Of a stretch of DNA of 64,000 nt, positions 1 to 12,169 are shown piece after piece. The stretch's first letter is position 1; every line of letters begins with the position of its first letter. The notes below the pieces were generated by a model. That model saw nothing but the letters and a program-made list of their open reading frames with translations, was not told where the DNA came from and made no database searches. The DNA is from Hippophae tibetana (taxonomy: Eukaryota > Streptophyta > Magnoliopsida > Rosales > Elaeagnaceae): positions 13,302,601 through 13,366,600 of the forward strand of contig CM072805.1 of the NCBI GenBank assembly GCA_037013495.1, given 5' to 3'. The position numbers and the translations under genes are program-made.

Positions 1-820
1 GATATGCTTATAAGTAAATTGATTGAACATTAATTAAATAGGTAATCATAAAAAGTATGAATTGTCATCTTTAATGTAATAAGAACAATTGCATTATATA
101 AAATATCTATTCGTACAAAATATATTTATTATATAGATATTTTGATATTTATTTGTTTAAAAAACGTAATATTTATTAGTATAAAAACAAAAATCTGATA
201 TATTAATAATTGAATTGATCGAACATTCATTAAATATATAATTATGAATTATATAAATTGTCGAATTTAATATAATCAAATAATTACATTATAAAAAATA
301 ATTATTCATAACGTGTATTTATTAAATAGATATTTAAGTATTTATTGGTATAAAAAACTAACAAAAATTAAAAATGTATTTATTACATAAACATTTTGGA
401 GTTTATCGGTGCAAAAAAAGTGATGTTTGGAAAAATAACTATTCACACAAAATATATTTATTATATGAACATTTTTGTATTTATTAATATAAAAACTAAA
501 AATATAGTAAAAAAACCAAATTTAAAAATGTATTTATTATATAAAAAACTAACAAAAATAAAAAATTGGTATTCGTTGTTAGAACAAACATTACCACTTT
601 ATATATATAAAGATTAGAAGTAATAGAAATAGACATGAAAAAAGTTACTTAAAATAAACAACATTTTTTATAGATATTTTGAAAATGTATTTATTATATA
701 GATATTTTGATATTTATGGGGGTAAAAAACTAACAAAAAAGTAAAAAATAATGATATTTCTCAAATTAACTATTTATAAAAATATATTTATTATATAAAA
801 AAAAGTTATTTTTGGGTTAG
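1..820. repeat. AT-rich degenerate tandem repeat upstream of the PPR gene
   Basis: The block is built from diverged copies of a unit of roughly 190-195 bases. The segment from base 1 and the segment from about 196 share the same order of words (an ATTGAT-GAACATT block, then AATTGTC, then a TATTTATTA-TATAGATATTTT block followed by a run of A). Further partial copies of the TATTTATTAnATAGATATTTT word recur near 310, 460, 530, 680 and 780. No coding potential was recognised. It may be a decayed minisatellite or part of an AT-rich transposon; I cannot say which. Confidence 0.5.
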
Positions 821-1023
821 ACCTTTATTGTACTAGCTAGTGTATGGTTTATAAGCCAACCATATATAATATACTGGTCCTCCTAAGTCTTAATCTGTTC
901 ACTTCTATGCGTGATGATATTAGTACTTGAGGCAAACCCGAGTTTCATGCCAACTTTTTACTGCTTAAAGGTAGGTTTTAATAATGACTTAGCTTATTTT
1001 CTTTTTGTAGATTTCCATCTCCA

Positions 1024-3483
1024 ATGACTCTACGTACAGCAAATGCAGTCCAAAACTTTGCTACTCTGAGAGCCTCCCAACTTTCTAAAATTTCCCTCAA
1101 TGCTGAAAATGTGATTGATGCCTGCATTGTCAAGACAGGGTTTAATCCCAGCGCATGCCGGTCTAATTTCATGTTGAATCATGTTGTCAAACGAGGTGAA
1201 TTATCTCAAGCGTGTCAGATGTTTGATCAAATGCCTCATAGAAACACAGTTTCCACCAATATGTTGATTTCTGCTCATGTTAAAGCTGGAAATATTTCTA
1301 GTGCTCGGGAGTTGTTTGATAGCATGGCGGAACGTACAGCGGTAACGTGGACCATATTGATTGGCAGTTATTCAAAAAGCAATAAGTTCCTTGAAGCATT
1401 TACGCTTTTTGTGGAAATGCACAAATCTAGAATTGAACCCGATTACGTGACCTTTGCAACTCTATTATCAGGATGTGGCGGCAGTAACACAAATGCTACC
1501 AATGAATTAGTTCAAGTTCATGCCCATATTATCAAGTTAGGATATGATAAGACACTAATGGTTTGCAATTCCTTGGTTGATTCTTACTGCAAAACCTGCC
1601 ATTTAGATTTTGCTTGTCAGCTCTTCAGGGAAATGCCCGAAAGAGATTCTGTTACATTCAATGCATTGATGACAGGGTATTCAAAAGATGGGTCAAGCGA
1701 AGAAGCTATTAAGCTATTTGTGGAGATGCAAAATTTGGGTTACAAGCCTTCCGAGTTCACTTTTGCAGCTGCACTAAGTGCCGTTATTGGTTTGAATGAC
1801 ATGATTTTTGGACGGGAAATACATGGATCTGTGATAAAGAACAATTTTGTTTCTAAAGTATTTGTTGGGAATGCATTGCTTGATTTCTACTCCAAGCATG
1901 ATTGTGTAACAGAAGCTAGACAACTTTTTGATGAGATGCTAGAGTTAGATGGTGTTTCTTACAATGTAATCATCACAGCATTTGCATGGGCTGGACAATT
2001 TAAAGAAGCTTTTGAGTCGTTTCGGAAATTACAGTCCACCAAATTTGATCGAAGGAAATTCCCATTTGCCACCATGTTGAGCATGGCAGCAGCAAATTCA
2101 AAATTGGAAATGGGCAGGCAGGTCCATTCCCAAGCTGTTGTGACAGCAGGGGATTCTGAAATTTTGGTTGGAAATGCTTTGGTTGACATGTATGCCAAAT
2201 GTGGCAGATTTGAGGAAGCCAGAATGATATTTTCCGGTTTGGCCCACATAAGTACAGTTCCATGGACAGCTCTGATCTCAGCTTATGTTCAAAAGGGGCT
2301 CTATGAAGAAGGGCTACAACTGTTCAATGAGATGAGAAGAGCTAATGTGATTGCTGACCAGGCCACTTACGCAAGCACCTTAAGAGCATCCGCAAGTTTG
2401 GCATCACTGTCCTTCGGGAAACAGTTACATTCATCTGTAATCAGGACAGGGTTCTTCTCCAACGTATTTTCTGGAAGCGCACTGCTAGATATGTATGCAA
2501 AATGTGGCTCCATGAAAGATGCACTCAAAACATTTCAAGAGATGCACAAGAGAAATTCGGTTTCCTGGAATGCCTTAATATCAGCTTATGCACAAAATGG
2601 GAATGGTGAGGGCACTATCAAATCTTTTGAACACATGATTCAATCTGGTTTTCATCCGGATTCAGTTACTTTCCTTAGCGTTTTAGTTGCCTGCAGCCAC
2701 TCTGGGCTTGTAGAACAAGGATTGCAATACTTTAATTCCATGACTTGTATCTATAATATTGTTCCAAGAAGAGAGCACTACACATGTATAATTGATGTTT
2801 TGTGTAGAAGTGGACGATTCAATGACGCAGAGAAGTTGATAGCTCAAATGCCTTTCGAGCCAGACGAAGTCATATGGTCATCTGTTCTGAACTCGTGCAG
2901 AATTCACAAGAATAATGAATTGGCAGAAAATGCAGCAAGTCAACTGTTCAATATGGCAGAGTTGAGAGATGCTGGTGCATACGTGAATGTGTCAAATATT
3001 TATGCAGCAGCAGGTCAGTGGGACAATGTTGGGAAAGTGAAGAAGGCAATGCGAGAGAGAGGAGTCAGAAAGGTCCCAGCCTATAGTTGGGTTGAAATCA
3101 AACATAAAATTCATGTATTCTCAGCAAATGACAAAACTCACTCTCAAATTGTGGAAATTATGAGAAAGATTGACATTTTGGGAAGGCAGATGGAAAAGGA
3201 AGGATACAAGCCTGACACGAGTTGTGCTCTACACAATGTCGATAAAGAAACCAAAGCAGAGTCCCTCAAATATCATAGCGAGCGTTTAGCAATTGCTTTA
3301 GCATTGATTAGCACTCCGGAGGGGTCCCCGATTCTAGTGATGAAGAACTTGAGAGCTTGTACTGATTGCCATGCCGCAATCAAGGTGATCTCAAAGATTG
3401 TCAAAAGAGAAATAACTGTGAGGGATTCCAGTAGGTTCCACCATTTCAAAGATGGGGTTTGTTCCTGTGGCGACTACTGGTGA
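1024..3483 (+). CDS. DYW-class pentatricopeptide repeat protein (At2g01510-like)
   Basis: A single uninterrupted exon of 819 codons encodes a PLS-type PPR protein with tandem 31-36-residue repeats (for example the [12 protein letters not shown] and [14 protein letters not shown] repeat cores) from about residue 55 to 640. An E/E+ region and a C-terminal DYW domain ending SCGDYW follow. The deaminase-like zinc signature is intact: HSE at residues 751-753 and CxxCH at 779-783. Such proteins bind organellar RNA and the DYW domain supports C-to-U editing (family knowledge). The arrangement resembles Arabidopsis At2g01510 as I remember it, which is annotated as putative and mitochondrial. The basic, acid-poor N-terminus fits organelle import. 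The ATG at 1024 is the first in frame after a stop at 982-984. No frame breaks are seen, so it is probably functional. Confidence 0.95.
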   Translation: MTLRTANAVQNFATLRASQLSKISLNAENVIDACIVKTGFNPSACRSNFMLNHVVKRGELSQACQMFDQMPHRNTVSTNMLISAHVKAGNISSARELFDSMAERTAVTWTILIGSYSKSNKFLEAFTLFVEMHKSRIEPDYVTFATLLSGCGGSNTNATNELVQVHAHIIKLGYDKTLMVCNSLVDSYCKTCHLDFACQLFREMPERDSVTFNALMTGYSKDGSSEEAIKLFVEMQNLGYKPSEFTFAAALSAVIGLNDMIFGREIHGSVIKNNFVSKVFVGNALLDFYSKHDCVTEARQLFDEMLELDGVSYNVIITAFAWAGQFKEAFESFRKLQSTKFDRRKFPFATMLSMAAANSKLEMGRQVHSQAVVTAGDSEILVGNALVDMYAKCGRFEEARMIFSGLAHISTVPWTALISAYVQKGLYEEGLQLFNEMRRANVIADQATYASTLRASASLASLSFGKQLHSSVIRTGFFSNVFSGSALLDMYAKCGSMKDALKTFQEMHKRNSVSWNALISAYAQNGNGEGTIKSFEHMIQSGFHPDSVTFLSVLVACSHSGLVEQGLQYFNSMTCIYNIVPRREHYTCIIDVLCRSGRFNDAEKLIAQMPFEPDEVIWSSVLNSCRIHKNNELAENAASQLFNMAELRDAGAYVNVSNIYAAAGQWDNVGKVKKAMRERGVRKVPAYSWVEIKHKIHVFSANDKTHSQIVEIMRKIDILGRQMEKEGYKPDTSCALHNVDKETKAESLKYHSERLAIALALISTPEGSPILVMKNLRACTDCHAAIKVISKIVKREITVRDSSRFHHFKDGVCSCGDYW

Positions 3484-6084
3484 CTCTCTTTTGAAAAGCT
3501 TGAAGTAATCAAGTAACAACCTTTTATTACTTCTTTTTATGAAGATAGAGTTACTATCTTTGTTTATGTTTATGCTGTTTTCTACAGATTCATAAGATTT
3601 TTTTGTTTGTTACATATTCAAGAGTTTCTCTTTAATGATTAGCTTTGTTCAATCTTTTCAGGCTCTATCATGTTGTTTAAAGTTCCAACCTTTTCTACTC
3701 AAGGCCACAACGAAATATAATCAGTCGGGTGTGGAGAAGGTAGATGGCCTCTCACATATGACTATGTTGGCTGATTCTTATAATGTATCCAAGTTGTTTC
3801 ATTTTTTAAAAAAACTATAGTTTGGGAATTTTATCTAAAATATTCCACTTTATCCTCCCAAAGTTTAAAAATATCAATGAAATTTGTATACGTAAGAATA
3901 ATTATGCAAATGTTAATTATTCTTCCAATTCAAATAGGCAATTGGGACCTAGTGGAGGTGTAAAAACGCAAATCCATGAGATTTTTTCGCGAGCTTTATT
4001 TCAATTCGATCAAACAGGTCTCACCAATGGAAATTAAGAAAATAACACAGTGGAAGTATATAATATGTTCAATTGAATACACAACAAAAATAACCAATAG
4101 TAAAAAAGGAAAAAAATTGTGATAAATATATTAGTGATGATGTGTCTCTAATGCTCCTGTCCAGACTAGTAATAATCATAAGCATGGCGAACAACAAACA
4201 ACATGTGAGACAAGAAGGCATATTGGAACAACAAAGGATTTTTTAATCATTTAAAGGCTTCATATGTGGGAACATATTCGGTAAATAATGATTGTATTCT
4301 CATAGTATGCGACCAAACAAAATATAGTAAATCTAAAGAAAAAGTCTAACGCTTGGTACACACTGAGGATAAGGAAATACTGACTCTTTAGAGACCAAAT
4401 TCGTATGCCAAACAAAATATAGTAAATCTAAAGAAAAAGTCTGACGCTTGGTACACAATGAGGATAAGGAAATACTCACTCTTTAGAGACCAAATTCATA
4501 TGCAAATAAAACACAGAAGCAATATAAATTAATTAGGAAGTTAGTAAATTAATTTAATATTGCAAAAATAAATATAAAGATATAGGCATGTTATACAGAA
4601 AGGAAATAACGGATATAACTACACAAACGAAATAAGCTTTCTAATCAAAGTCTAGATCTAATATGTTTGCACATACACGATAGAAATTCGGATGATACTA
4701 ACACAATATGTTGATCATGAATAACAACAATGAAAGAGGTCAAGACTCGATACAAAATTAGGTCAATGAGATATTGACTCTTTAAGGAATTTTCCCAAAT
4801 GCAAACAACGTAAGGATAAACACTTAATAGCTAATTACAACAACAATATTATAAATCAAATGTAATATTCAATATTCAAAAAGCATGTAATAAATAAAAA
4901 AAACTTTCTAATCAGGATTAAAATCTTAATATGTAGAAACATCTATAATTTTAACTTTAATTGTACTAACCAAACATTAGAGCATATACAACATCTGAAT
5001 TCCAACCTATGTGGTAATATCATGATTGCTTATGGTAATCCTTCGACAACAAATAAAACCATTAAGCAATAAAATAATTATAAATCTGACATAAATAAAA
5101 CCCTAATTACCTATATCAACGGGGACCATTATCCAAACTGTTTATTGTTGTCTTCGCTTACTACCTTCGTAACGACTTGGATTGATACACGAACCTAACT
5201 TTCCTTCAAAGCTAGCACCACTTGATGTAGTGTAATCAACTACTATAGATCAGTAATATGTAATCTAAACAATGAGGATCACCCTCAATTATGAACTACC
5301 ATTAACCACTATAGGACACACAATCAATCAACAAACCACAAATTGTCTACGTGAGACACATAGTCAATCTACAAACCATAAATCATCTACGCAGGACATG
5401 CAGTTAGTCCACATATCACTCATAACTAACTATTTGATAAGAACAAGCAAACCACCCAATCTCACTTATCGCATATAACTACAGATATAAGAACTTAACA
5501 ATTCAGCTCAACTCACTCTCACAGAGATGTTCTCCCAAAAGAAAAAGTTGCATGAAGGAAACTACCAGCTGATACATGGTTCAAAGCTATACAAGCTTCT
5601 TACATAAAAAATTTTGCATGAAGGAAGCTATTAGTTGACACATGCCAAACATCGCATTGAGCACTCACTGCTTAAGTGCACAGTTTTGCTCACCCAATCA
5701 CGAATCACTAATATAGAACAACATTCAAAATAATAGTGATCCGAAAACAGAAAAATGAGATATCAATTCGACATAGCTCCGCTATATATTTTCTAGATAA
5801 GAAACACAAAGAGAATGGGGTATTTATAGGCATCACCCAAGCTCAATGGCTAACCTCACTCGCCGACCAGGGTCCATTGAGGCCCTTGTTGAGGTGTCAA
5901 AATTTTTAATTTTTTGATTCAAAAAATGCTGAATAATAGCCATAAATATCTTCACCCGAACCGAATCGAACCAAAAACATGAGCGACAACATCGATGAGT
6001 GCTCAACTTAACATGCACAATATAAAAACCAATCCTATGGTGTGTGTATAATTATGCTTTCAATCACAATGTATCTAACTATAT
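3484..6084. other. Intergenic, no gene recognised
   Basis: This is the 3' flank of the PPR gene and AT-rich spacer. Small open frames at 3635-4037, 5272-5478 and 5833-6018 (-) lack recognisable motifs and look like chance openings. The only structure noted is the 95-bp tandem duplication at 4313-4502 and a weak further copy near 4738-4808. Confidence 0.6.
4313..4502. repeat. 95-bp tandem duplication
   Basis: Two adjacent copies (4313-4407 and 4408-4502) differ at only a few positions. Both carry the words AACAAAATATAGTAAATC and CTTTAGAGACCAAATTC. A third, strongly diverged copy is suggested around 4738-4808 by the shared order of GATACAAAATTAGG, GACTCTTTA and ATGCAAA words. Confidence 0.9.
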
Positions 6085-6089
6085 GCATA

Positions 6090-6401
6090 TGTCAATGGAC
6101 AGCTTAGTTGTCCATAACAGTTTTGCTGTAATTTGTTGTCCATATTCATTTAGTTGTATACAGCTACTGTCCATAGTCTATTTAGCTGTAAATAATTGTC
6201 CATAAATAGCTATCCATAGACAACAATCCATGGCTGCCCACAAACTGTCCATAAATAGCTGTCCACAACTGTCCACAGTTGTTCATATACAGCTTTGATG
6301 TATTTTGTAGGTTTTTTGTATTTTGTAAAGTCTATAAATAGAAAGAAATCATAAGACCAAAATCATTCGGTCATTTTCATATAACATTCTTGACTTATTT
6401 C
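6090..6401 (+). repeat. 5' LTR of the copia element, 3' end truncated
   Basis: Over about 312 aligned bases it matches the 3' LTR (8804-9130) with roughly 15-18 differences by eye. The match stops at 6401, five to six bases short of the expected TGACA end, and runs straight into integrase sequence. It carries a CTATAAATA box at 6332-6340 and at least seven TGTCCA words, most of them extended as TGTCCATA or TGTCCACA. Confidence 0.92.
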
Positions 6402-8796
6402 GTACTTTCATCGAGTTTTTAGCATATGTTGAAAATCAATTTTCTACAAATATTAAGACATTTCGCACAGATTCTGGGGGTGAATATTTATCCACTAAGT
6501 TTCAGGTATTTTTGGCTTCTAAAGGTATCATCCATCAACATTCATGTCCTGCTACTCCTCAACAAAATGGAGTAGCTGAACGCAAAAATCATCATCTTTC
6601 TTATATGGTACGTACTCTCTTGTTAGAATCTTCTGTTCCATCCATGTTCTGGGTTGAGGCTCTAAAGACTGCTACTCACTTGATTAATCATTTACCTTCC
6701 CAAGTTTTGCACATGGAATCTCCCTATTTTCGTTTGTTTACTAAGCAACCTAATTATGATAATCTTCGTATCTTTGGTTGTGTATGTTTTGTTCATTTAC
6801 CACCTCATGAGCGAAATAAATTATCTACTCAATCTATTAGATGTGCATTTTTAGGATATAATGTGTGTCAAAAGGGATTTGTTTGCTATGATCCTACATT
6901 ACATCGTACACGTATTTCTAGAAATGTTATTTTCTTTGAAAATCAACATTTTTTTTCTGTGTCTTCTATGCCCTCTTCTTCTACTGTAGTCCCTCCCTCC
7001 TTTGAGCACCAGTTCTTAGCTCTTCCTCAAAACAGTTCTCGCTTCAAACCAGGAATGGTATATACAAGACAATTCTGCCCACAGTCTCTTCCGGTGGCTC
7101 ACCCGATATCTGATCCTAACATACACCAAAGTCAGTCAGTTGCAGCACCTCTAGAGCCTCTGGTACGTCGCTCTTCTCGAGTGTCTATACCCCTTGATAG
7201 GTATGGTTTTTCTTCTGGCAATTTTATTTCAGCTCTTACTACTACATTGTCCAATTTTGATATTCCCACATGCTACTCACATGCTGTCAAGCATGATTGT
7301 TGGTGCCAAGCTATGCAGGAAGAAATTACTGCTCTTGAGGCCAATCACACCTGGGACATTGAGTTGTGTCCTTCCACTATAGTTCCTCTGGGTTGCAAAT
7401 GGGTTACTCAGTCAAGGTTCGCTCTGATGAAAGTTTGGATCGTTATAAAGCTCGACTTGCTGTCTTTGGGAACAAATAGAAATATGGTGTTAATTATGAG
7501 GAAACCTTTTCTCCTGTGGCTAAAATTACTATTGTTCGAACGATAATAGCTCTTGCTGCTTCCAATGATTAGCCACTAAATCAGATGGATGTTAAGAATG
7601 CTTTCCTTCATGGAGATCTTAAAGAATGTATTTATATGAAGCCACCTCCAGGGTTGTTTTCCTCTCCGACATCCAATGTGTGTAAACTTCATCGTTCTCT
7701 TTATGGTCTAAAACAAGCTCCACGGGCATGGTTTGAAAAATTTCGAACCACTTTATTACAATTTTCTTTCATGTAGAGCAAGTATGACACTTCATTGTTT
7801 CTTCGAAAATCAGACATGGGCATTGTTGTCCTTTTGGTTTATGTTGATGATATTATGATCACTGGTTCTGATTCTACTTTACTTGTCCAGCTCAAGACCC
7901 ATCTCTCACGATCTTTTCATATGAAGGATCTTGGGTCTCTTACATATTTTCTTGGTCTTGAGGTGCATCGTAGCCCCACTGGAATTTCCATCAATCAAAA
8001 AAAATATGCTAGTGATTTGGTGACTACAGTTGAACTACAGGAAGCTACCTCTATTGATACTCCCATGGAATTAAATGTCAAGCTTCGCAAAGAGGAAGGT
8101 GACTTACTTGTTGATCCCAGCTTATATCGGAAATTGCTAGGTAGCCTTGTCTATCTCACCATCACTAGACCAGATATTTCTTTTGTTGTACAACAAGTCA
8201 ACCAATTTCTTCAGGCTCCTCGTCATCTTCATTTGGTTGTTGTCCGTCGGATCATACGCTATGTTCATGGCACTTCTGCCCGTGGCTTATTCTTTCCTTT
8301 GGGCAATTCTCTTCATCTTGTTGCTTATAGCGATGTTGATTGGGCTGGCTGTGCTAATACCCGTCGCTCCATCACTAGTTGGTGCATGTTCTTAGGTGAT
8401 GCATTGATCTCCTAGAAGAGTAAGAAACAAGATAGAGTTTCTAAGTCATCTACAGAATCTGAGTATCGAGCAATATCTCTTGCTTGTTCCGAAATTATTT
8501 GGCTTCGAGGTTTGCTAGCTGAGTTAGACTTCTCTAAGACCGATCCTACACCTTTACATGCCGATAATACAAGTGCTATTCAGATTACAGCCAATCTGGT
8601 CTATCATGAACGCACAAAGCATATTGAAGTCGATTATCACTCTATCCGTAAAGCCTTTGAAGCTCGTGTTATCACTCTTCCATATATTTCTACTGAACTA
8701 CAAATTGTTGATATCTTCACCAAGTCTCTCACTCGTCATCAACATTGCTTCCTAAGTCGCAAATTAATGCTTATTGATCAACCCGCATCAATTTGA
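6402..8796 (+). pseudogene. Copia pol remnant: integrase, reverse transcriptase, RNase H
   Basis: In order: the integrase core (DSGGEY with the second catalytic Asp at 6470, and NGVAERKN with the catalytic Glu near 6576; the first Asp lies in the deleted part); integrase C-terminus and spacer to about 7300; reverse transcriptase ([11 protein letters not shown] near 7588, [15 protein letters not shown] at 7840-7851); and RNase H (SDVDWAGC near 8330, STESEYRA, ADNTSAIQI near 8560, ending about 8796). Breaks: a one-base frameshift near 7400-7410 and TAG stops at 7477, 7570, 7774 and 8413. Catalytic motifs in RT and RH remain readable, so decay is moderate. It cannot make a polyprotein. Confidence 0.93.
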
Positions 8797-8803
8797 GAGG
8801 GGT

Positions 8804-9130
8804 TGTCAATGGACAGCTTAGCTGTCCATAACAGTTTTGCTGTAATTTATTGTCCATATTCATTTAGTAGTACACAGCTGTTGTCCATAGTCTATTTAGC
8901 TGTAAATAATTGTCCATAAACAGCTGTCCATAGCTGTCCATAGACAACAATCCATGGCTGCCCACAAACTGTCCATAAATAGCTGTCCACAGCTGTCCAC
9001 AACCGTTCATAGACAACTTTGATGTATTTTGTAGGTTTGTTGTATTTTGTAAAGTCTATAAATAGAAAGAAATCATAAGACCAAAATCATTTGGTCATTT
9101 TCATATAACATTCTTGACTTATTTCTGACA
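8804..9130 (+). repeat. 3' LTR of the copia element with preceding polypurine tract
   Basis: The LTR is TG..CA, 327 bases. It is preceded by the purine-rich TTTGAGAGGGGT (8792-8803), the expected plus-strand primer. It holds nine TGTCCA words, against seven in the 5' copy. One additional AGCTGTCCAT unit near 8930 is absent from the 5' LTR, which points to slippage inside the motif cluster. A CTATAAATA box recurs at the start of the R region near 9056. Confidence 0.93.
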
Positions 9131-9135
9131 ACATA

Positions 9136-9956
9136 TGTATACTATTGATCCGCATTAACAAACCTTATATAGAAGAAGACAGAACACTGAGTAAAGTAAA
9201 TTGATTTTGTGTTTTGCACATGAGAAGTCAACATACAGACACGTAGTATAACATGACTTAGAAACAACAAAAAAATACCAAAATTTAGAAATAAGCTTAT
9301 TAAAGCTGACTACTTGTTTAACAACTTGTTGTGAAATTTGGTCGATTTTTTTATCCTATTACAAATTGAATTTCACACCATTGGAAGTATGTACTACAAT
9401 CTTGGTCATTTTGGTTGACTTGGTAGATTTTGGTCAATTTTATTGCAAACAAAACTTGAGAATATTATGAGTCTGGATTGCGATTATGGTCTATTTTGGA
9501 TTATTTTGGTTATACACGGTTGATTTTAATTATACATGGTCAATTTTGTTACAAACTTATCATGACACGATCGCAAGTTACATCACCATCGTCGACCCGA
9601 AACAAACAAAGATAGTCTGGTGGATAGTAATAGGGACATAGAGGGATGCACAATGATGATGGTGTTGAATATGGGTGATGGTGACAATGCGGTGGCTATA
9701 AAAGTATGAGGTGGTGGCTATTTGAGTTCATGGGTTGTGGAAGAAGAAGAATGAAAAACAAAAAAGATAGAGAATCAAATAAAATTCTCCCCGTCAAAGA
9801 TGAGTGTATTTCCAAACTTTGTCCCTTGTAGTCATTTATAATCTTTGGTCATCTAACGAACCTATTATAGATAAAATACCCTAACAATCAATAAAACTAA
9901 AAAAAGCTATTTGTGATGCAATGATCTACACTTCTTATAGGCATTAAGGCAAATAA
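9136..9956. other. Intergenic, no gene recognised
   Basis: AT-rich spacer with a loosely repeated TTGGTCAATTTTG / TTGGTTGA word between about 9345 and 9550. No coding or RNA signal was recognised. Confidence 0.5.
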
Positions 9957-10242
9957 GTTATACTCTGCCAATTACATATAATGCAGTGTGTGTAATGTGA
10001 AGGGTTTTATATAATTATAATGTTTATTTTATAAAAGGAAAAAATACGTGGGATTTTTTTTTAATTTCTTTCTAAAAGAGGCTCAATGAATAGAGTTATA
10101 CTCTGCGAATTACATATAATGTAGTGTGTGTAATTGTGAAGAGTTTTATATAATTATAATGTTTATTTTATAAAAGGAAAAAATACCTTTGTCGGTGGGA
10201 TTTTTTTTTTAAATTTCTTTCTAAAAGAAGCTTAATGAATAG
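9957..10242. repeat. 138-bp tandem duplication
   Basis: Two copies start at 9957 and 10095 with GTTATACTCTGCnAATTACA. They share TTTTATATAATTATAATG and TTTCTTTCTAAAAGA blocks and end in GCTnAATGAATAGA. The second copy carries an extra CTTTGTCGG insertion and a longer T-run. Confidence 0.9.
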
Positions 10243-10816
10243 ATAAAGTTTAAAAATGATCAAAATGATAACATAAGTTTAAATGTAGGCTCCCTTTCAA
10301 CGTGGAGTACTGGTACCTCTTTTTTTTTTTTTCCTTCCCCTCTCTTTTCCTTTATTTATTTATTTATTTCTTCTTCTTCTTCTCCTCCAATCCTCCCAAA
10401 CAATCACCACCTCTTACTTTTATAATCACTAATGTCGTCACCTACCATTAACACCACTTTCGTTGGCCCCTTCTTATCCTTCCCAGCCACCACTATACAA
10501 CCAGATCATTATAATCATTTACTTAAAATATGACCAATTTATTCTTTCTTTTTTGTCAACAATTGATATCACAAGGACCTCTCTCAGTATTTTGTCTGTT
10601 AAATTTAACTGGTATAACATATAGAATACATGTGTTAATAATTTAAAGCATGGGTGTTCTTCTTATTAAAACTTTAGGTATTTTGAATAATTTTAATTCA
10701 ATTTAAATATCCAAAACAATCTAACAATTGGTCCAATTTGAAAGTGTCAAAGACAATTAAAATTTGGATAGAAATTAAAAAAATTGGATGATGATTATAA
10801 ATACATAATTAGAGTT
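10243..10816. other. Intergenic with a pyrimidine-rich tract
   Basis: A T/C-rich run (about 10318-10390) with TTTA and CTT microrepeats lies here, followed by AT-rich spacer up to the next LTR. No gene was recognised. Confidence 0.5.
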
Positions 10817-12037
10817 TGCTACAAAATGTCTTAGTATGATTAAGATTGTATTCTTAATAATATTATAGTTATAAAATGTATTATTTTTTTCTTGAATTAG
10901 GATACTATTTATTTGGTTTGTTAGTAAATATTCCATTAGGATTTAGTAATTAATAATAATTTAACTATATTTATATTTCCTTTTTGTGCTCTAGCCGAAT
11001 TGAGAGATAAGCCACAATTGATGATCCAATATCAAATTGAATCAGATGTCACCGCTGGATCTTAGACTTCATATTAGTAAGGTTGCGTTGAACAGTTAGC
11101 AAACTTCCACTTGTATGTTTAGTCTAGAGTTCGTTGTCAGGTTGTGTTGTGATTGGTTAAAAATAATATCAAATTTGTTAGTCAAAATAAGAGGTGTTTA
11201 ATTTAGAAAAAAATTCATGAAATGTGACTTACCATATTATCAAAGATGAAAGTGTCTAACCTTGTTTGAATAAAAAATAAGAAAATTAAGTAGCCTAATT
11301 TTATTGAATGAAGAAATATTTGACAAATGAAATGAGAACTTAAAGGCTATAAATATGATTTCATTTCTTCATTGTTCATCATCCCAAAATTAGAGAAAAA
11401 CTTATATGAGAAGTTTTTGAGTGAGAATTTTGTGGGAAAATTCTCTTGGGCTTGTAATTGCTCTTGTCTTTTGGGTGTGTGAGAAAATCATTGAGAGTGT
11501 AGTTGTACAATTTTTCACATAGTGAATTTTTTCTTTGGTTGTCTTTTGACAACGAAAGTGATTTTTCTCCAATTTGGAACTTCTACTATAATTCTTGTGT
11601 CGTGTATTCTCTATTTCTCTTTTATTTGATATTCTATTAAGGAGGATCTTGGGAGAGAGAATTTGTGATTATATCATTTGATCCAAATTTTCCTAACACG
11701 TTGAAGATTGGAGATCTTTGTTCGTGTAGCACCTCTATCTTTCTTGTTCTTCGGTAACTTTTGTCTTTCTTTGGCAAGGTTTGTTATGCATACTTGCTTT
11801 TGTGTTGCTATATATTTATGTGATATACTTGCAAGGTTTGTTTTTATTATTAGTGTATTTTGTTCGTTGTGTCGTTATTAGTAGAGTAAATTTTTCACAT
11901 TCAAAGATCGAATTACTTAAATCTTTGTGTACCATTTATTTTCTCATTACTTATTATTTTACTTTAATTCATTATTTTTATTTGTTCAATCGAAATTGAT
12001 TCCTAATATCCGCTTTCGCCTTCGTTAATGTATAACA
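10817..12037 (+). repeat. 5' LTR of the Tork-like copia element
   Basis: It starts TGCTACAAAATG and ends about TATAACA just before the primer-binding site. The start matches the sequences at 15044 and 15939 (shared TTATAGTTATnAAATnT block). The internal GTCACCGCTGGATC / ACTTCATATTAGTAAG region recurs at about 16130-16200. A GGCTATAAATATGA element near 11345 is a plausible LTR TATA box, leaving a long R-U5 of about 650 bases. The open frame at 11781-11999 lies in U5 and is not a gene. Confidence 0.8.
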
Positions 12038-12040
12038 AAC

Positions 12041-12052
12041 TAGTATTAGAGC
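12041..12052 (+). promoter_or_regulatory. Primer-binding site (tRNA-iMet type), degenerate
   Basis: TAGTATTAGAGC differs at two positions from the standard TGGTATCAGAGC and lies three bases after the LTR end, the expected place for initiation of minus-strand synthesis. Confidence 0.8.
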
Positions 12053-12169
12053 TTCAAGTTCATTCAAAAAAATTTGAGACCAATCAAGTTTGCTCTTTTA
12101 GATTTTTTGTTGAACTTTTGTTTATTTGATTTGTTTTCAAACTTTCGGATTGTGTTTTTGTTAATTTAA

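Larger units (their letters stand above)
6090..9130 (+). mobile_element. Truncated Ty1-copia LTR retrotransposon
   Basis: Direct LTRs starting TGTCAATGGACAGC (6090 and 8804) bracket copia integrase, reverse transcriptase and RNase H remnants. The 3' LTR ends in TGACA at 9130. The five bases before the 5' LTR (GCATA, 6085-6089) and after the 3' LTR (ACATA, 9131-9135) match at four of five positions, as expected for an ageing target-site duplication. Internally everything from the last bases of the 5' LTR through the primer-binding site, gag, protease and the N-terminal half of integrase is missing. The element is dead: it carries several stops and at least one frameshift. Confidence 0.95.

Noticed and set aside
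970-1010. Possible 5' UTR intron of the PPR gene (AAAGGTAGGT ... TTTTTGTAG)
   Set aside because: Only about 40 bases, below the usual minimum for plant introns; the acceptor-like site may pair with a farther donor but I cannot support one.
1959-2263. Two minus-strand ORFs within the PPR gene
   Set aside because: Antisense shadows of a well-supported coding exon.
11781-11999. 72-codon hydrophobic ORF
   Set aside because: Located in the U5 part of the Tork-like LTR; hydrophobicity follows from T-rich sequence.
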